Assembly: GCA_016946835.1 (NCBI GenBank) | Contig: JACVTC010000051.1 | Coordinates: 525,501-589,500, forward strand | From: Neocallimastix lanati (nom. inval.) | Lineage: Eukaryota > Neocallimastigomycota > Neocallimastigomycetes > Neocallimastigales > Neocallimastigaceae | Reading direction: 5' to 3' | Length of the DNA: 64,000 bases | Shown here: piece by piece, positions 26,175 to 37,149 of the stretch | How the letters are laid out: every line of letters starts with the position of its first letter | Position numbering within the stretch: the first letter of the stretch is position 1 | Notes under the pieces: model-generated | The model's input: the letters and a program-made list of their open reading frames with translations, nothing else | Database searches by the model: none | Told to the model about the DNA's origin: nothing | Position numbers and translations under genes: made by a program

Positions 26175-27326
26175 ATGGTTCGTTGTATTCCAATATTTTT
26201 AGTTTTAAGTTGTCTTTCATCAATTAGTTTTAATCATCCTATTAATAATGATGGTTCAGAAGTAGCTGGTATTCAAGCATTTGATGATGAGATAGAAGAA
26301 ATTGCTGCTATACAAGTAATAGAGGATGGTGGTATTATTGATATTCAATCATTTTATATTGTAGATGAATCTACAGAATCCGTTGGAATTCAAGCATTTG
26401 ATGACATTGAAGACCAACCAACAGAAACCGGATTAATTGAAATTCGATCATTTGAAGATGATATTATCAGTATAGAAACTGATTCCGAAACTATAGATGA
26501 ACCTACTGAAACAATTGTTAATAATGTTGCAGATTCTGCAGTAATTGCTCAACCAACAGAAGCTATTCCAGAATTTCAATTTGAAATGGTTGAAGCATTT
26601 GAAAAACGTATTAATAATAAAGTAAATAATTTAAAGATTCGTTCAAATAGAACTATATTCAAATCAAGAAATTTCAGAAGTAAACATAAGACTCGTAGTG
26701 AGAGCGAAGGTGAAGATAGTAATGAATCTGAAGACAATTCAATTTTAATTAAACCTGAAACTCCATATGTCATTACTGAAGCTCCAGAAGAAGAACCTAC
26801 TGAAATTCCAGAATTAATTAATAGTTTTATAACCCCAGATGATGAACCAACTGACTTCATTGAAAATGCAACTGATAATGAAGAACCAACTGCAGTTTTT
26901 GAAAAAAGACAAGTAAAAAATGAAGAAGTTGGAATTGCACTTTTTGAAGTTGAAAATGAAAATTCTGTAAGCGATGCTTTTGAAACTGTAACAGAAGTAG
27001 TTACTGATGTTCATGTTGTTTCTGCTGAAATTGATGAAGAAGGACCAACTATTGGTGGTGTCATTGATGAACCAGAAGACGAAGATGTACCAATGTTTGG
27101 TGTTATTGAAGATGCTGGAATTGATGAAGATGATATAGTTGAAATTGCTTTGGTTAATAAAAGAGATGAAGTTATTGAAGAAAATGATGAAGGAGAAGGT
27201 GAAAAACCAACAGAAGCAGTAGTTATTAGTAATATTTTAATTGACCTTTCTGATGAACAAGAATACGACTATGTTTCAGAAACTGTCACTGAAAGTATTT
27301 TTGAAGAACCAACTATTGTTATTTAA
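26175..27326 (+). CDS. Secreted acidic repeat protein with dibasic sites
   Basis: Single-exon protein of 383 residues; I do not recognise the family. Residues 1-20 look like a signal peptide (MVRCIPIFLVLSCLSSISF, hydrophobic with a basic second residue region). The rest is strongly acidic with degenerate units around GIQAFDDE, IQVIEDGG, GIQAFDDIE and EIRSFEDD. It also has many short EPTE, QPTE or EEPT motifs spaced through the chain. There are no other membrane segments and no Cys after the signal peptide. Three FEKR, FEKR and VNKR dibasic motifs (near residues 147, 246 and 327) resemble Kex2 processing sites. A lone basic patch (residues 148-175) is followed by a Ser/Glu block. It could be a cell-surface spacer or a pro-peptide processed in the Golgi; both are guesses. 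The start follows an A-run, like other genes here. Confidence 0.8.
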   Translation: MVRCIPIFLVLSCLSSISFNHPINNDGSEVAGIQAFDDEIEEIAAIQVIEDGGIIDIQSFYIVDESTESVGIQAFDDIEDQPTETGLIEIRSFEDDIISIETDSETIDEPTETIVNNVADSAVIAQPTEAIPEFQFEMVEAFEKRINNKVNNLKIRSNRTIFKSRNFRSKHKTRSESEGEDSNESEDNSILIKPETPYVITEAPEEEPTEIPELINSFITPDDEPTDFIENATDNEEPTAVFEKRQVKNEEVGIALFEVENENSVSDAFETVTEVVTDVHVVSAEIDEEGPTIGGVIDEPEDEDVPMFGVIEDAGIDEDDIVEIALVNKRDEVIEENDEGEGEKPTEAVVISNILIDLSDEQEYDYVSETVTESIFEEPTIVI

Positions 27327-27985
27327 TAATAATAATATATATATATATAAAATAATAATAATTATATATATAATGTGATATAAGTAATTATTTATATTAA
27401 TTATAATTTTGAATTTATAATATATAGCTATTTAAATATATATACATAAAAAGTAAAAAAAAAAAAAAAATTATAAATAATAATAATTTATTTCAATATA
27501 TATATATCATTGTATAAATGCAAAAAAAAATTAAAAATTAATCATTAAATAATATAATATGAATTTAAATATTAATAAAAAATAAATATAATTAACATCA
27601 TAAAATTATTTTTTTTTTTTGTCTATTTTCGAATTACAGTTGTTATTATTATTACTATAATAATCAATTTTTTATTTTTATTATAATTTTTTAAATTCAT
27701 ATTATCAAATTATAATTATAAATTAATGTTTTATGTAAAACTTTTATCACTTAATTCCAATTTTATTTTAAATATTTATATATTAAAATTTAAGAATTTT
27801 AAATTTTTATGATCAAATTTTATTTTAAAAAATTATATATTAAAATTCAAAAGTATAAGGGTAATATTTAATATTTTATAAAATAATAAGATATATAAAT
27901 ATATATTATTTTCTGAGTATCAATTATAACAACAATAACATGATTAATGATGTTTAAAAAAAATATTTTTTATTTCCGGTGTGTA
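27327..27985. other. AT-rich intergenic DNA
   Basis: A/T repeats including TA dinucleotides and A-runs. No open frame or RNA gene is seen. Confidence 0.5.
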
Positions 27986-29036
27986 TCTCCTTTATTTTCG
28001 CCCCCCCCCCTCTCTCAAGGGTATTCACAACACTTCTATATAGGCAGATAATGTCCCTGCTGAACAGCTTTACTGAGTGTTCCGCATTGGAACTCTGACA
28101 TGCATATTATTGCTGAAAATTTTCAAGTATCCTTATTTCAGAAATTATGCCTTGGGTTAATACTAAACAAGGGTTGTTATTCCGATAGTATAAGCACAAA
28201 CTAACCAGGACCGTCAACGCTTAAAATGCAATAAGGCAGGCTGGCAGGACCAATTTCTCTGAAGAAGAAGACCTAATTTCTTTCAGATAACCATTTCAAG
28301 CCTAAATCTAGAATAAGAATTCCTTTTATAACAGAAATTTTATAATCTGAAGGTGAAGTTCGTTGCGTATGAACTTTTTTATGAATTTATTTGTACACTG
28401 TATTTTGAATATTACTTTTTTTTTTCACATTACTATTTTAAATATTATTTTGTTCAAACCAGACAAATAATATTTATTTATTTTATTAATTCTGTTTTTT
28501 TTAATTTTTTAAATAAAAAAATATAAATATAATTGATAAATGAGTAAATAAAAAAAGTTTAAAGTTTGCAATAATTGATGTTGTATAAGAAAAAAAAAGA
28601 ATATTTATTATTTATTTAATTATTAAAAACAAGCCGCATACAAAAATACGCCACATTGTAAAATACACTACATTACGAAATGAACGATAGCAAAACGCAC
28701 TAGATTCAAGCGAGGTCATTATAACCTAACCAACGAGATACATACTAGCTCCCTTGGCAATTATATATAATTCAGAAAGATTATAATTTAGTAAAAATAT
28801 ATCTACATCATTTAAATAGCATATATATCTACATCTGACATATATATATGAACCTAAATGATAATAATTGCCTCGTAAATATATTGAATGACAGTACTTA
28901 ACTCTCTCAGGACAGTATCTTGCCTATATTACTTTGGAGATTTAGGATAGTATATACATAAGTGGGAAATACTTTCCTGTAATCATAACCATCATATTCC
29001 GTAAAAAAAAAACCTCTTGTGAAATAAATCCTAGAA
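27975..29036 (+). mobile_element. LTR-like retroelement repeat (copy A)
   Basis: This is markedly GC-richer than its surroundings. It opens TTTCCGGTGTGTATCTCC followed by a C-run, then landmarks such as CACAACACTTCTATATAGGC and ACTGAGTGTTCCGCATTGG. These recur at 62,573-62,775 (plus) and, reversed, at 61,880-62,075. Its 3' part (GGACAGTATCTTGCC, GGGAAATACTTTCCTGTAAT, CCATCATATTCCGTAAA) recurs reversed at 61,565-61,720, next to a copia gag start. About 500 bp in the middle (28,140-28,690) is absent from the other copies. I read it as a solo or truncated LTR with an internal insertion; the exact ends are not certain. Confidence 0.6.
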
Positions 29037-29102
29037 AATGGTCAAAGGGTAGGGATTGAACCAAGGAGCCTTATGTATGTTAGTCCGTAGACTAATGATG
29101 TT
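29037..29102 (+). other. tRNA-complementary stretch after the LTR (candidate primer-binding site)
   Basis: TGGTCAAAGGGTAGGGATTG, followed by AACC, directly follows the LTR-like repeat. Its complement ends in CCA and contains GGTTCAATCCC, the form of a tRNA T-loop or B box. The tRNA-like character seems to extend further, to a TTAGTC-TACG-GACTAA hairpin resembling an anticodon arm. No tRNA 5' half is present, so it is not a working tRNA gene. A primer-binding site longer than the usual 18 nt, or a captured tRNA 3' half, would explain it. Confidence 0.4.
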
Positions 29103-29104
29103 AA

Positions 29105-30370
29105 AAATGAACTAAATAATTTCATTAAAAAAAAAAAAAAAGTACTTTTAAATATTCAAATTGTTTCTTATTTTTAATAAAATCGAATATTTGATAATAT
29201 AAAATTATATATGTTTTATGTATGAATATAATATTCAAATGTTATATTAAATAAATTATGAAACTTATGAGTAAATAAACCAAATATAAAATTAAAAATT
29301 TAATATCTTTTTTTTTTTTATAATTATTTATTTATTTAAAATAAATATTTTTTATAACAATTATTATTGTATTCCTTAATAAAAGCATACGCAATAATAA
29401 ATATTATTAATATAATAATAAATCTCGTATCTTATAATATAATATAAATTATTAAAAATTATAAATTGTATATAAAAAGCTCAATTACTTAACATAAAAA
29501 AATAATAATAATAATAAATTATTAAAATATAATAAAATAATAAAATATAATAATAAATATACCAAAAATACTAAACTCTTTTAATGAATCAACATTTATT
29601 TCAATATTGAATTCTGTTATACTACTATTAGTTAAAAGATACATTAATCAGATATTCAAATAATAATAATAATAATAATAATTATAATAATAATAATAAT
29701 AATTATAAAAGAAATTTTAAATTAAATAAAAGCATTTAAATATATAAATATATTTTAATAGCTTAATAATTAATATTTTTATTTTAATTATAAATAATAT
29801 ATATTTATAAAGTTAATACAAAATACAAAATTATAGAAAATATAAAATAAAAATATGTAATTTTAACTATTTAAATATTATATAAAAATAATTTATTTAT
29901 AATTAATATTTTTTGATTTAAACCAGTATAAAAATAATATATAAAAATAATTAGGTGAAATTAAATTATTAGATTATCACTTTTTCAAAATAAATTATAT
30001 TTTAAAAAACTTTAAAATAAAAACTTTTATTATAAAATAAAATAAAAATATAAAATATAATAAAATAAAAATATAAAATAAAATGAAATAAAGATAAATA
30101 TAAAAAATATATAATACAAAATAAAATAAAATATATAAAATAAAATAAAATATAGATAATAACAACAATAAAAAATTAAATTATCCAAATTAAATCATTT
30201 ATATTGTCTATATTATTTTTTTTTTTATTTTAATTATAATTTGTTTTAACATATCATTTATTTTTTTTTTAGTATACTATATATATATCTAATACATGAA
30301 TTATATATTAGAATACACAATCTGACAATTTATAAATTTCAAATTAAATCCGAGAATTTTATTATCTATT
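29105..30370. other. AT-rich intergenic DNA
   Basis: A/T runs, AAT triplets (29,660-29,710) and AATAAAATAT-type repeats (30,030-30,160). No gene is seen. Confidence 0.5.
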
Positions 30371-30500
30371 CTATTCTAATTTACTAATAATATCGGCATG
30401 AATTTCCTTTAATTTATCGGTTGAAAGTTTCTATAATACAATATATATTATTTATTTATATATATGTTTTTAAATTAAAAGATATAAAAAAATAATAAAA

Positions 30501-30531
<31 letters not shown>

Positions 30532-31118
30532 TTATTAATTAATAATATTAATAATAATATCTAATTTGCAAATATTTAATACCTTAACTCTCCATTTAAT
30601 TTCAAGACCACCACTTTCATCTTTTGGAATAACATGGAAATGAACATGCATTACTTCTTGGTGTGCTAATCTACCATTGTTTTGTAAAATGTTGTAGTTG
30701 GTGCAACCAATAGCCTTAGCAATCTATTAATAGAATAACGATAAATTTTATTACAATACATTCATAATTAATATTTTTATTTTATAATACCTTCTTAGCA
30801 ACTGGTAAAATATCATGAAGATATTCATCTGGAACATCCTCAACCTTTTGACAGTGGTCTATTATTTTTTTATTTCAAATACCGATGAATAATACACATA
30901 TATTAATTATAAAAGATTAAAAATAATAATATAAACATGTGTTTAACTAATATATATAATTATTATAAATCAAAATTCTTACATTTTGGAATAATTAAAG
31001 CATGTCCTTCATTTAATGGTCCAATATCAAGGAAAGAATAAACGGTATCAGTTTCAATTAATTTGAAGGAAGGAATTTGTTGTTTAATAATTTTACAAAA
31101 AATACAGTTGGAATCCAT
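30371..31118 (-). CDS. HIT-family nucleotide hydrolase (HINT1-like)
   Basis: HINT proteins hydrolyse nucleoside 5'-phosphoramidates through a histidine-triad active site. Four exons, 31,118-30,983, 30,858-30,791, 30,723-30,583 and 30,430-30,371, join in phase to 134 residues; the human HINT1 type is about 126. Visible motifs: CIFC at residues 5-8 (the zinc-type Cys pair of some HINT proteins), DIGPLNEGHALIIPK, LQNNGRLAHQEVMH, and the catalytic triad HVHFHVIPK at 94-102. The C-terminal extension (KLSTDKLKEIHADII, ending in a stop) fits the family. Donors are GTAAGA, GTATTA and GTATTA; acceptors are AATAG or TATAG. It stands alone between intergenic AT-rich DNA. Exon borders rest on phase and family homology and are probably exact. 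Confidence 0.92.
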
Positions 31119-32156
31119 CTTACTATTAACTTCAAAAATAATGAATTTATAAATTTTATGGAAACTAGCAAACTATTTATAATATATTTTATTATTGAAC
31201 AAATCAAATTTAAATATTTTTACATATTATAATTAATGTAATAATATTGTAGTACATAATAAATGAAATCTGTATTATCTCATAGCTTTTATGAACTAAT
31301 AATAATACATTTATTATAAATTAAAATTTTTAATAAAAAAATCATATCATTATCCTTATTTTGTTTTTGATTTAAATAATAATATATTAATATCATTATT
31401 ATAATTAATAATAAAATAAATCAAATTTTGTACTACCTATTATTATTTTTTTTTTTTGTAATATTTTTTGTAATGTATTACAAAAAAAAGTAATAAAAAA
31501 ATATATAAAAACAAATAGATATTATTAAATATATTTAATTTATATATAATATTTTTTAAAATAAAATAAAAAAAGTTTTAAACATACTTTTATATAAGAA
31601 ACTTTTTAGAGAATTTAATCTTTTATACATTCTAAAATATTATATTTTAGAAGAATTTTTAACAACTTTTTTTCTTAAAAATTATATATAATAAAAATAT
31701 ATTGATATATAATATATAATATCCTTTTTTTTTTTTTTACTGTGTTGCTTTGTTTTCTTTTTTTTTTTTTTTTTTTTTTTTACTTTTTCTGTTGTTACAT
31801 CAACAACCGTCTTATATCTAATTTATAATTAATTCGTTAATATACCGTTATACCTTATATTTTCACTATATGTAATTAAGCTTTTGCTGTTAAAAATTTA
31901 TCCTGAAGAATAGGTGCTTCTTATGTTTTTTTGTAATTTAAATAAACCTTTAAAAAACATTAATTATTTATGAAAAATAAAATAGTACTAAACGAAAATT
32001 AAAAAAGGGTTTACAAAGATATTTAATTATTACTATTAATTTAGAGATTAGAAAATAATTAATAAAATTTCATTAACCTTTTTTATATATAATGATATAA
32101 AGATAAAATTGTCTTTTTAATATTTTATTTTATTTTAAAATTTACAGTAATATAAA
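31119..32156. other. AT-rich intergenic DNA
   Basis: A/T runs with T-tracts at 31,720-31,780. No gene or RNA signature is seen. Confidence 0.5.
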
Positions 32157-32400
32157 TTTTTTTTTTTTTTTTTTTTTTTTTTAGACAGGGAAGAGAATAC
32201 ACTCCCATAATTTTATTAATTTTATTATAAAAAAAAATACATGTAGGTGAAAAGTATATTTGAAATTAAAAATAAAAATAAAAGTTAAAAAATAAAAAAA
32301 AAAAAAGCTCAAAAATACTATGTGTTACAGCAAGTTGACTATGGGGGAATTTTCCCTTCCTAACAAATAAAAAAATAATAAAAACCTAGAAGTAACATCT
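32157..32400 (-). mobile_element. 5'-truncated LINE-like 3' tail
   Basis: A T-run (poly-A on the minus strand) is followed by AGACAGGGAAGAGAATACAC. The same arrangement, T-run then GACTAGGAAGAGAATACACT, starts the repeat at 39,484. Both later contain AGTAACATCTTTAAA (near 32,391 and 39,790). I read it as the 3' untranslated tail of a non-LTR retroelement inserted on the minus strand; no coding part is left. Confidence 0.5.
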
Positions 32401-32414
32401 TTAAATTAAAAATA

Positions 32415-32454
<40 letters not shown>

Positions 32455-33160
32455 AAAAGTTTAATATTTATTTTTTTAATTAATTAAAAATAATATTATT
32501 TTTATATTATCTATTAATATATTTAAAAATTAAAAAATTAATAATAATAGAATCAACGATTTTAACAATTAAATGTGTAGTAGTAGTTTTATTTTATTAT
32601 TTTATTTATTTTTATTTTGGCTTTTATTAAAATTAATTTTTAAAGATCTAATCTTTTAATTTTAATTTATTAATTCTAATCTTTTAATAATACATTCTAT
32701 ACAAGAAAAAATTAACTGAAATATTTTAATAAAATAATCATGTTCTAAGATTATGATTTATAAAGTACACCAATATATAATTAACTATTTATTTTTATCG
32801 CTAAAGCTAAAAAGCGAATATATATAAAAGTTTACACTAATCTTCAAAGTGGGTTATAGTTGAAAGAGATGTAAAATCCAATATATTTAAGAGATATTAA
32901 CACAAATTGAGATGATATAATATCATCCTTCAAGAGAAATGTTTTTATCATATAAATGATATATATATAAACCATATATTATAAGAGATGTCTTAGATAC
33001 GTCCAGTATTATAATATAATAATATTAAATACTTTGTTTTAGAGGGAAACTATTTGAATACAAATATGAGTTAAATGTGATTCAAATGTATACAAACAAA
33101 TTATAATATAAATAATGTACAAGCTACAATATAATAAAAGCAAATGTATTGTATTTTGGA
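32400..33160. other. AT-rich intergenic DNA
   Basis: A long A-run (32,417-32,452) and then diffuse AT-rich DNA with a slightly GC-richer patch at 32,830-33,010 that lacks an open frame. No gene is seen. Confidence 0.45.
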
Positions 33161-33583
33161 GGGGAGTGTGCATTTCGAAAATTTTTATTACAAAAATTTG
33201 TATTTTGTTGTATGGCTTAAATATTTTTAATATTAAGCCACTTAAATTTATTAAAAATTTAATGAATAATAATTAATTAATTAAATAAATAAAATTACAA
33301 TTCTCAAAAATTTTTCAAACACGTAATCTTACGTGGGGCGTATATCTAATTGTATCATAATTTTGTGGCTTTTTTCTACAATAAATTTTCTAAAAAAATT
33401 TTTTTTAGTCATAATAAACGTTTGTCTTTATTATTTTTATTATAATTTAAAAATTTATTTATTCATTTATAATTTATTTATTTATTTATTTATTTATTAC
33501 ATTATAATACGCCATGTTTTCCGAAATGCACTACAACAAAATACAAATTTATGTAATAAAAATTTTCGAAATGACACACTCCC
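33161..33583. mobile_element. MITE with ~51-bp near-perfect terminal inverted repeats
   Basis: The left end GGGAGTGTGCATTTCGAAAA matches the reversed right end GGGAGTGTGTCATTTCGAAA. The match continues for about 51 bp to TTTGTATTTTGTTGTA with only about two differences. The element is flanked by ATTTTGGA on both sides (33,153-33,160 and 33,584-33,591), an 8-bp direct repeat, possibly 9 with one mismatch. The interior is AT-rich and includes an inner ACGTGGGGCGTAT patch. Open frames across it on either strand read through the repeat and are not genes. The CATTTCG-bearing ends link it loosely to the MULE-type elements at 13-14 and 45-46 kb. Confidence 0.88.
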
Positions 33584-33591
33584 ATTTTGGA

Positions 33592-34925
33592 AAGTCTCAT
33601 TTTTTTAATGTGGCTTTTTATTCTTATAGAGTTTATGCCATAAACTTTTAAATATTTTTTAATACAAATAATAAATAAATAGATAAGTAAATAAATTATA
33701 ATCACATTTAGAAATATGAATGTATTTTTATAAAAACTTTTTAACATAAAAGACTAAATAATTAATATTAATTTATTTATAATAAATAATTAAATTTAAA
33801 TAATAATTGATTATTTAAAATTAGGTGTGAAACAAAAATGACCAATATTTGAAAATTTTAGAATATTTTTTAAAAAAAAAAAAAAAACTATTTAAAAAAT
33901 ATAAAAATTACAGTTATTATAACAATAGAGAAAAAATATAAAGTTTTTATTTTAAAATAAAAACTTTCTATATATAAATAAATATATGCATTAAAACAAG
34001 AAGAATCTTTATCCTATAATAATTACAAAAAGGAAAAGTGCTGAAATTTGGATAAAAAAAAAAAAAATAGAAAAAAAACAGATGAAATCAATATTTTAAT
34101 TGAAAAATATATATTATGGTTTAAAAAGATATATAAATCTTTTTAAATTTTTATTTTTATTATTTTTTTTTTAATATTTTTTTAAAGATTTAAAGAATAT
34201 TTTATTATTATTATTATTTTTTAAATATTATATAATGAAAATTTCAAAGAATAATTTTTTAATTTTTTTTATAACAAATGATACAAAAATTTATATTAAT
34301 TTAAGTTTATAAATTTATGTATTCTGAAGTTGCCTTTAATTCTTATTTTTTAAAGAGAATTATTTTACAACTTTTTATAAAATAAAAATAAATAATATTA
34401 CAACTTTTTTTATAAAATAAAAATAAATAATATTACAACTTTTTTTATAAAATAAAAATAAATAATATTACAACTTTTTTTATAAAATAAAAATAAATAA
34501 TATTTGATTATTTATTTTTTAACAAAAAAAAATTATAACAAAAATATATAATAAATATTTAAAACTTTTATTTATTTTATTTTTGTTAATACATTAAAAA
34601 CACAATAAAAATAAAAATAGTTTAAAGTATTTTATTAAAAAATATAATAAATAATTTATTTATTTCTTTTTTGATTATTTAATAAATTTCATATTTTTAA
34701 GAATAATAAAGTTTTAATAATAATATATTTTAATATATTATAAAAATATATTTTTAATTTGTTTAACGTATACATTTAATAATTTGTATACAATTTATAT
34801 CTACTTTTTATAAAAAGTTATGAAATTTTTATAATTCTCTATCAACAAATATAAAAAGAATTATAAAAATAAAAAAAAATTTTAACCCTAATTTGCCATT
34901 CTTAATTAAATTAATTTATTAAAAT
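33592..34925. other. AT-rich intergenic DNA with a 35-bp tandem repeat
   Basis: Contains four copies of a 35-bp unit (TTACAACTTTTTTTATAAAA, then TAAAAATAAATAATA) at about 34,365-34,504; the first is two T shorter. Otherwise A/T runs. No gene is seen. Confidence 0.6.
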
Positions 34926-34929
34926 TTTA

Positions 34930-35022
34930 AAACGCCACACTTTTCAAAACGCAACTTTCCGAAATACAACTTTCCGAAATGTTAGCTTTTCCGAAATGAT
35001 AACTTTTCCGAATTGTAACAAT
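34930..35022. mobile_element. Single end of a CGAAATG-type element
   Basis: Four to five iterated copies of an AACTTTCCGAAATG-like motif (CGCAACTTTCCGAAATAC, GCTTTTCCGAAATG, ACTTTTCCGAATTG) begin after ACGCCACAC. They match the iterated ends of the MULE-type elements elsewhere in the window. No opposite end or target-site duplication was found, so it is a fragment. Confidence 0.5.
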
Positions 35023-35269
35023 TTTTTATAAAAAAAACATTTAATTTTGAATAATTAAGTGCTAGTAACTCGTTTTCATAAAAATTTATTATTTATTAAT
35101 AAAGTTGACATAATTATAAATCCTAAATAATACATTTAAACATATTAAAAATATATTTTTATTTATTTTGTTTTAATTTTAAAAATTTTATTTTTTATAA
35201 ATGAAATTTAAAAAAATATTATAAGAATACTATTTATTAGATAATTTAAATATTTATTGATATAATATA

Positions 35270-35640
35270 ATATCTTTTGATTTTCGTTAGTTTACTTTTT
35301 CTTTTTCTTTTTTATATTTATTATTAATTATTTATATATATAAACTATAAGGTGTTTCTATTTATTTCATTTACTTTTTTAAAGATTTAATTATAATTCT
35401 TCAAGCTTCTTATCTTCCCCAGATTTCTTTTTATAACATATTATATTATATCTTTTGATTTTCTTTTCTTTTTCTTTTCTATATATTTTTATGTTTCTAT
35501 ATATTTTTATGTATTTATTATTAATTATTTATATATATAAAATGTAAAGAGTTTCTATTTATTTCATTTATTTTTTTAAAGATTTAATGTATTCTTCAAG
35601 CTTCTTATCTTCCCCAGATTTCATTTTATAACAATTCTTT
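35270..35640. repeat. Tandem duplication of the 3' end of the PanB gene
   Basis: 35,270-35,436 and 35,445-35,637 are two copies in the same orientation. Both contain ATATCTTTTGATTTTC, CTTTTTCTTTT, TTATTAATTATTTATATATA, then GTTTCTATTTATTTCATTTA and TTCTTCAAGCTTCTTATCTT with CCCCAGATTTC. The inner copy holds the working last codons and stop of the PanB gene (stop at 35,570-35,568). The outer copy is a downstream duplicate of that tail and has diverged slightly. Confidence 0.85.
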
Positions 35641-37149
35641 TCATTATTTGGGAAGGTTCTATCTTTAACATCTTTTACATAATTCTTAATGGCGTTAATA
35701 GCAATACCAGATACATCAGCATAAACTTTACAAAATCTTTTTTTTTTTTTTTTAAAAAAAAAAAATATTTTTATTGTATATAAATATATAAATATATAAA
35801 TATATTAATATTATGATATTATTAAATTTGAAAAAAAAATCATTTAATAATATAAATAACATACTTTGGAACAAATTTATCAAAAGAACCAAGCATATCT
35901 TGTTGAACTAAAACTTGTCCAGAACAACCATTACCAGCACCGATACCGATAGTTAAAATATTTAATTGACTGGTAATGAAGCTTGCAACTTCTCTTGGCA
36001 TTGCTTCTAAAGTAATACCAAAACATCCAGCATCTTGAAGAGCTAAAGCATCTTCTAATAAGGATTTAGCATCTTCGACAGTTTTACCTTGAACACGAAA
36101 GCCGCCTAAACTACTCTGTCTTTGTGGAGTTAAACCAATATGGCCTAAAACTGGAATACCAACTTTAGTAATAGCTCTAATAGTTTCAGCTATTTCTTTA
36201 CCACCCTCTAATTTTACTGCTTCAGCATTTCCTTCTGCAATAAGACGAACAGCATTTCTTACAGCATCTTCAGTAGAAGCTTCGTAAGAACCAAATGGCA
36301 TATCACAAATAATAAATGGTGATTTAGCTCCTCTACATACAGCTTTGCAATGACTAATCATATCCTTTTTTTTTTAAAAAAAAATGTTATAATTATATAT
36401 TAATATTTATATATATTATTTTATTTTATTTTTTTTTTTTTTTTTGTAATATAATAAAGATTGATATAATCATTTATTATTGCTTATTTATTTAAATTTT
36501 TTATTATTTATTAAATTAGAACTTTAAAATTTGAATTGAAAAATACATACATCCATTGTAACAGGATTAGTTGAATTATAACCTAAAGTAACCATACCTA
36601 AAGAATCTCCAATTAAGCAAGAATCAATTCCTGCTTTTTCAACAAAAAGACCAGAAGGATAATCATGAGCTGTAAGCATTGTAATTGGCTCACCCTTTTT
36701 ATATAAACTGTTTAAAGTATTTAAAGTAACCTTCTTTCTTCCTAAATTATATACAATATAAGCAAATTAATAAGAATAAAATATCATTAATTATTTTTTC
36801 TATTTATTTAAAAAGTAAATATACCATGTAATTTTTATTAATTATGTAAATTGTATTTAAAAATATATTATTAATTTCAAATTGTAAATAGTATCTTATG
36901 AAAAAAAAAAAAATTTTTTTTATTACCTTTTTCTTTTGAAGATGAATTAAAACGCTTAGAAACAGATAAATTTGTTGAAAGAATTTTCTTTTCATTATTA
37001 AGCTTGATGGATGGCAAATTAACTTTAATAGAATTGTTTCTTGAGGTTAAATTAATATTTCTTTTTATATTTGTAATTTGAGAATTAATTATTTTTTGAG
37101 TTAAATAGGATGATAATTTAGTTTGGCTATTATTAAATACTAAACTCAT
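35568..37149 (-). CDS. panB: 3-methyl-2-oxobutanoate hydroxymethyltransferase (ketopantoate hydroxymethyltransferase)
   Basis: The enzyme transfers a hydroxymethyl group from 5,10-methylene-tetrahydrofolate to 2-oxoisovalerate, the first committed step of pantothenate synthesis. Four exons, 37,149-36,927, 36,741-36,551, 36,364-35,865 and 35,736-35,568, join in phase to 360 residues. Metal and substrate residues are visible: IGDSLG (D120), [11 protein letters not shown] (D159), VKLEGG (E191), HIGLTPQ, the catalytic-type glutamate in LEAMP (E258) and [11 protein letters not shown]. The core from about residue 77 matches bacterial PanB in length. Residues 1-75 are a Ser/Asn/Lys-rich extension with almost no acidic residues, like an organelle-targeting presequence; mitochondrial or hydrogenosomal import is inferred. 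The C-terminal 40 residues ([14 protein letters not shown] onward) also fit PanB. No other pantothenate gene is nearby. The 3' end lies in a tandem duplication. Confidence 0.95.

Noticed and set aside
29037-29102. tRNA gene on the minus strand
   Set aside because: It has a T-loop-like sequence and CCA, but no 5' half, T-stem pairs are poor and CCA is normally not encoded in eukaryotic nuclear tRNA genes. A primer-binding site reading fits better.
33333-33747. Open frames on both strands around 33.3-33.7 kb
   Set aside because: They run through the inverted ends of the MITE; no start context or family resemblance.
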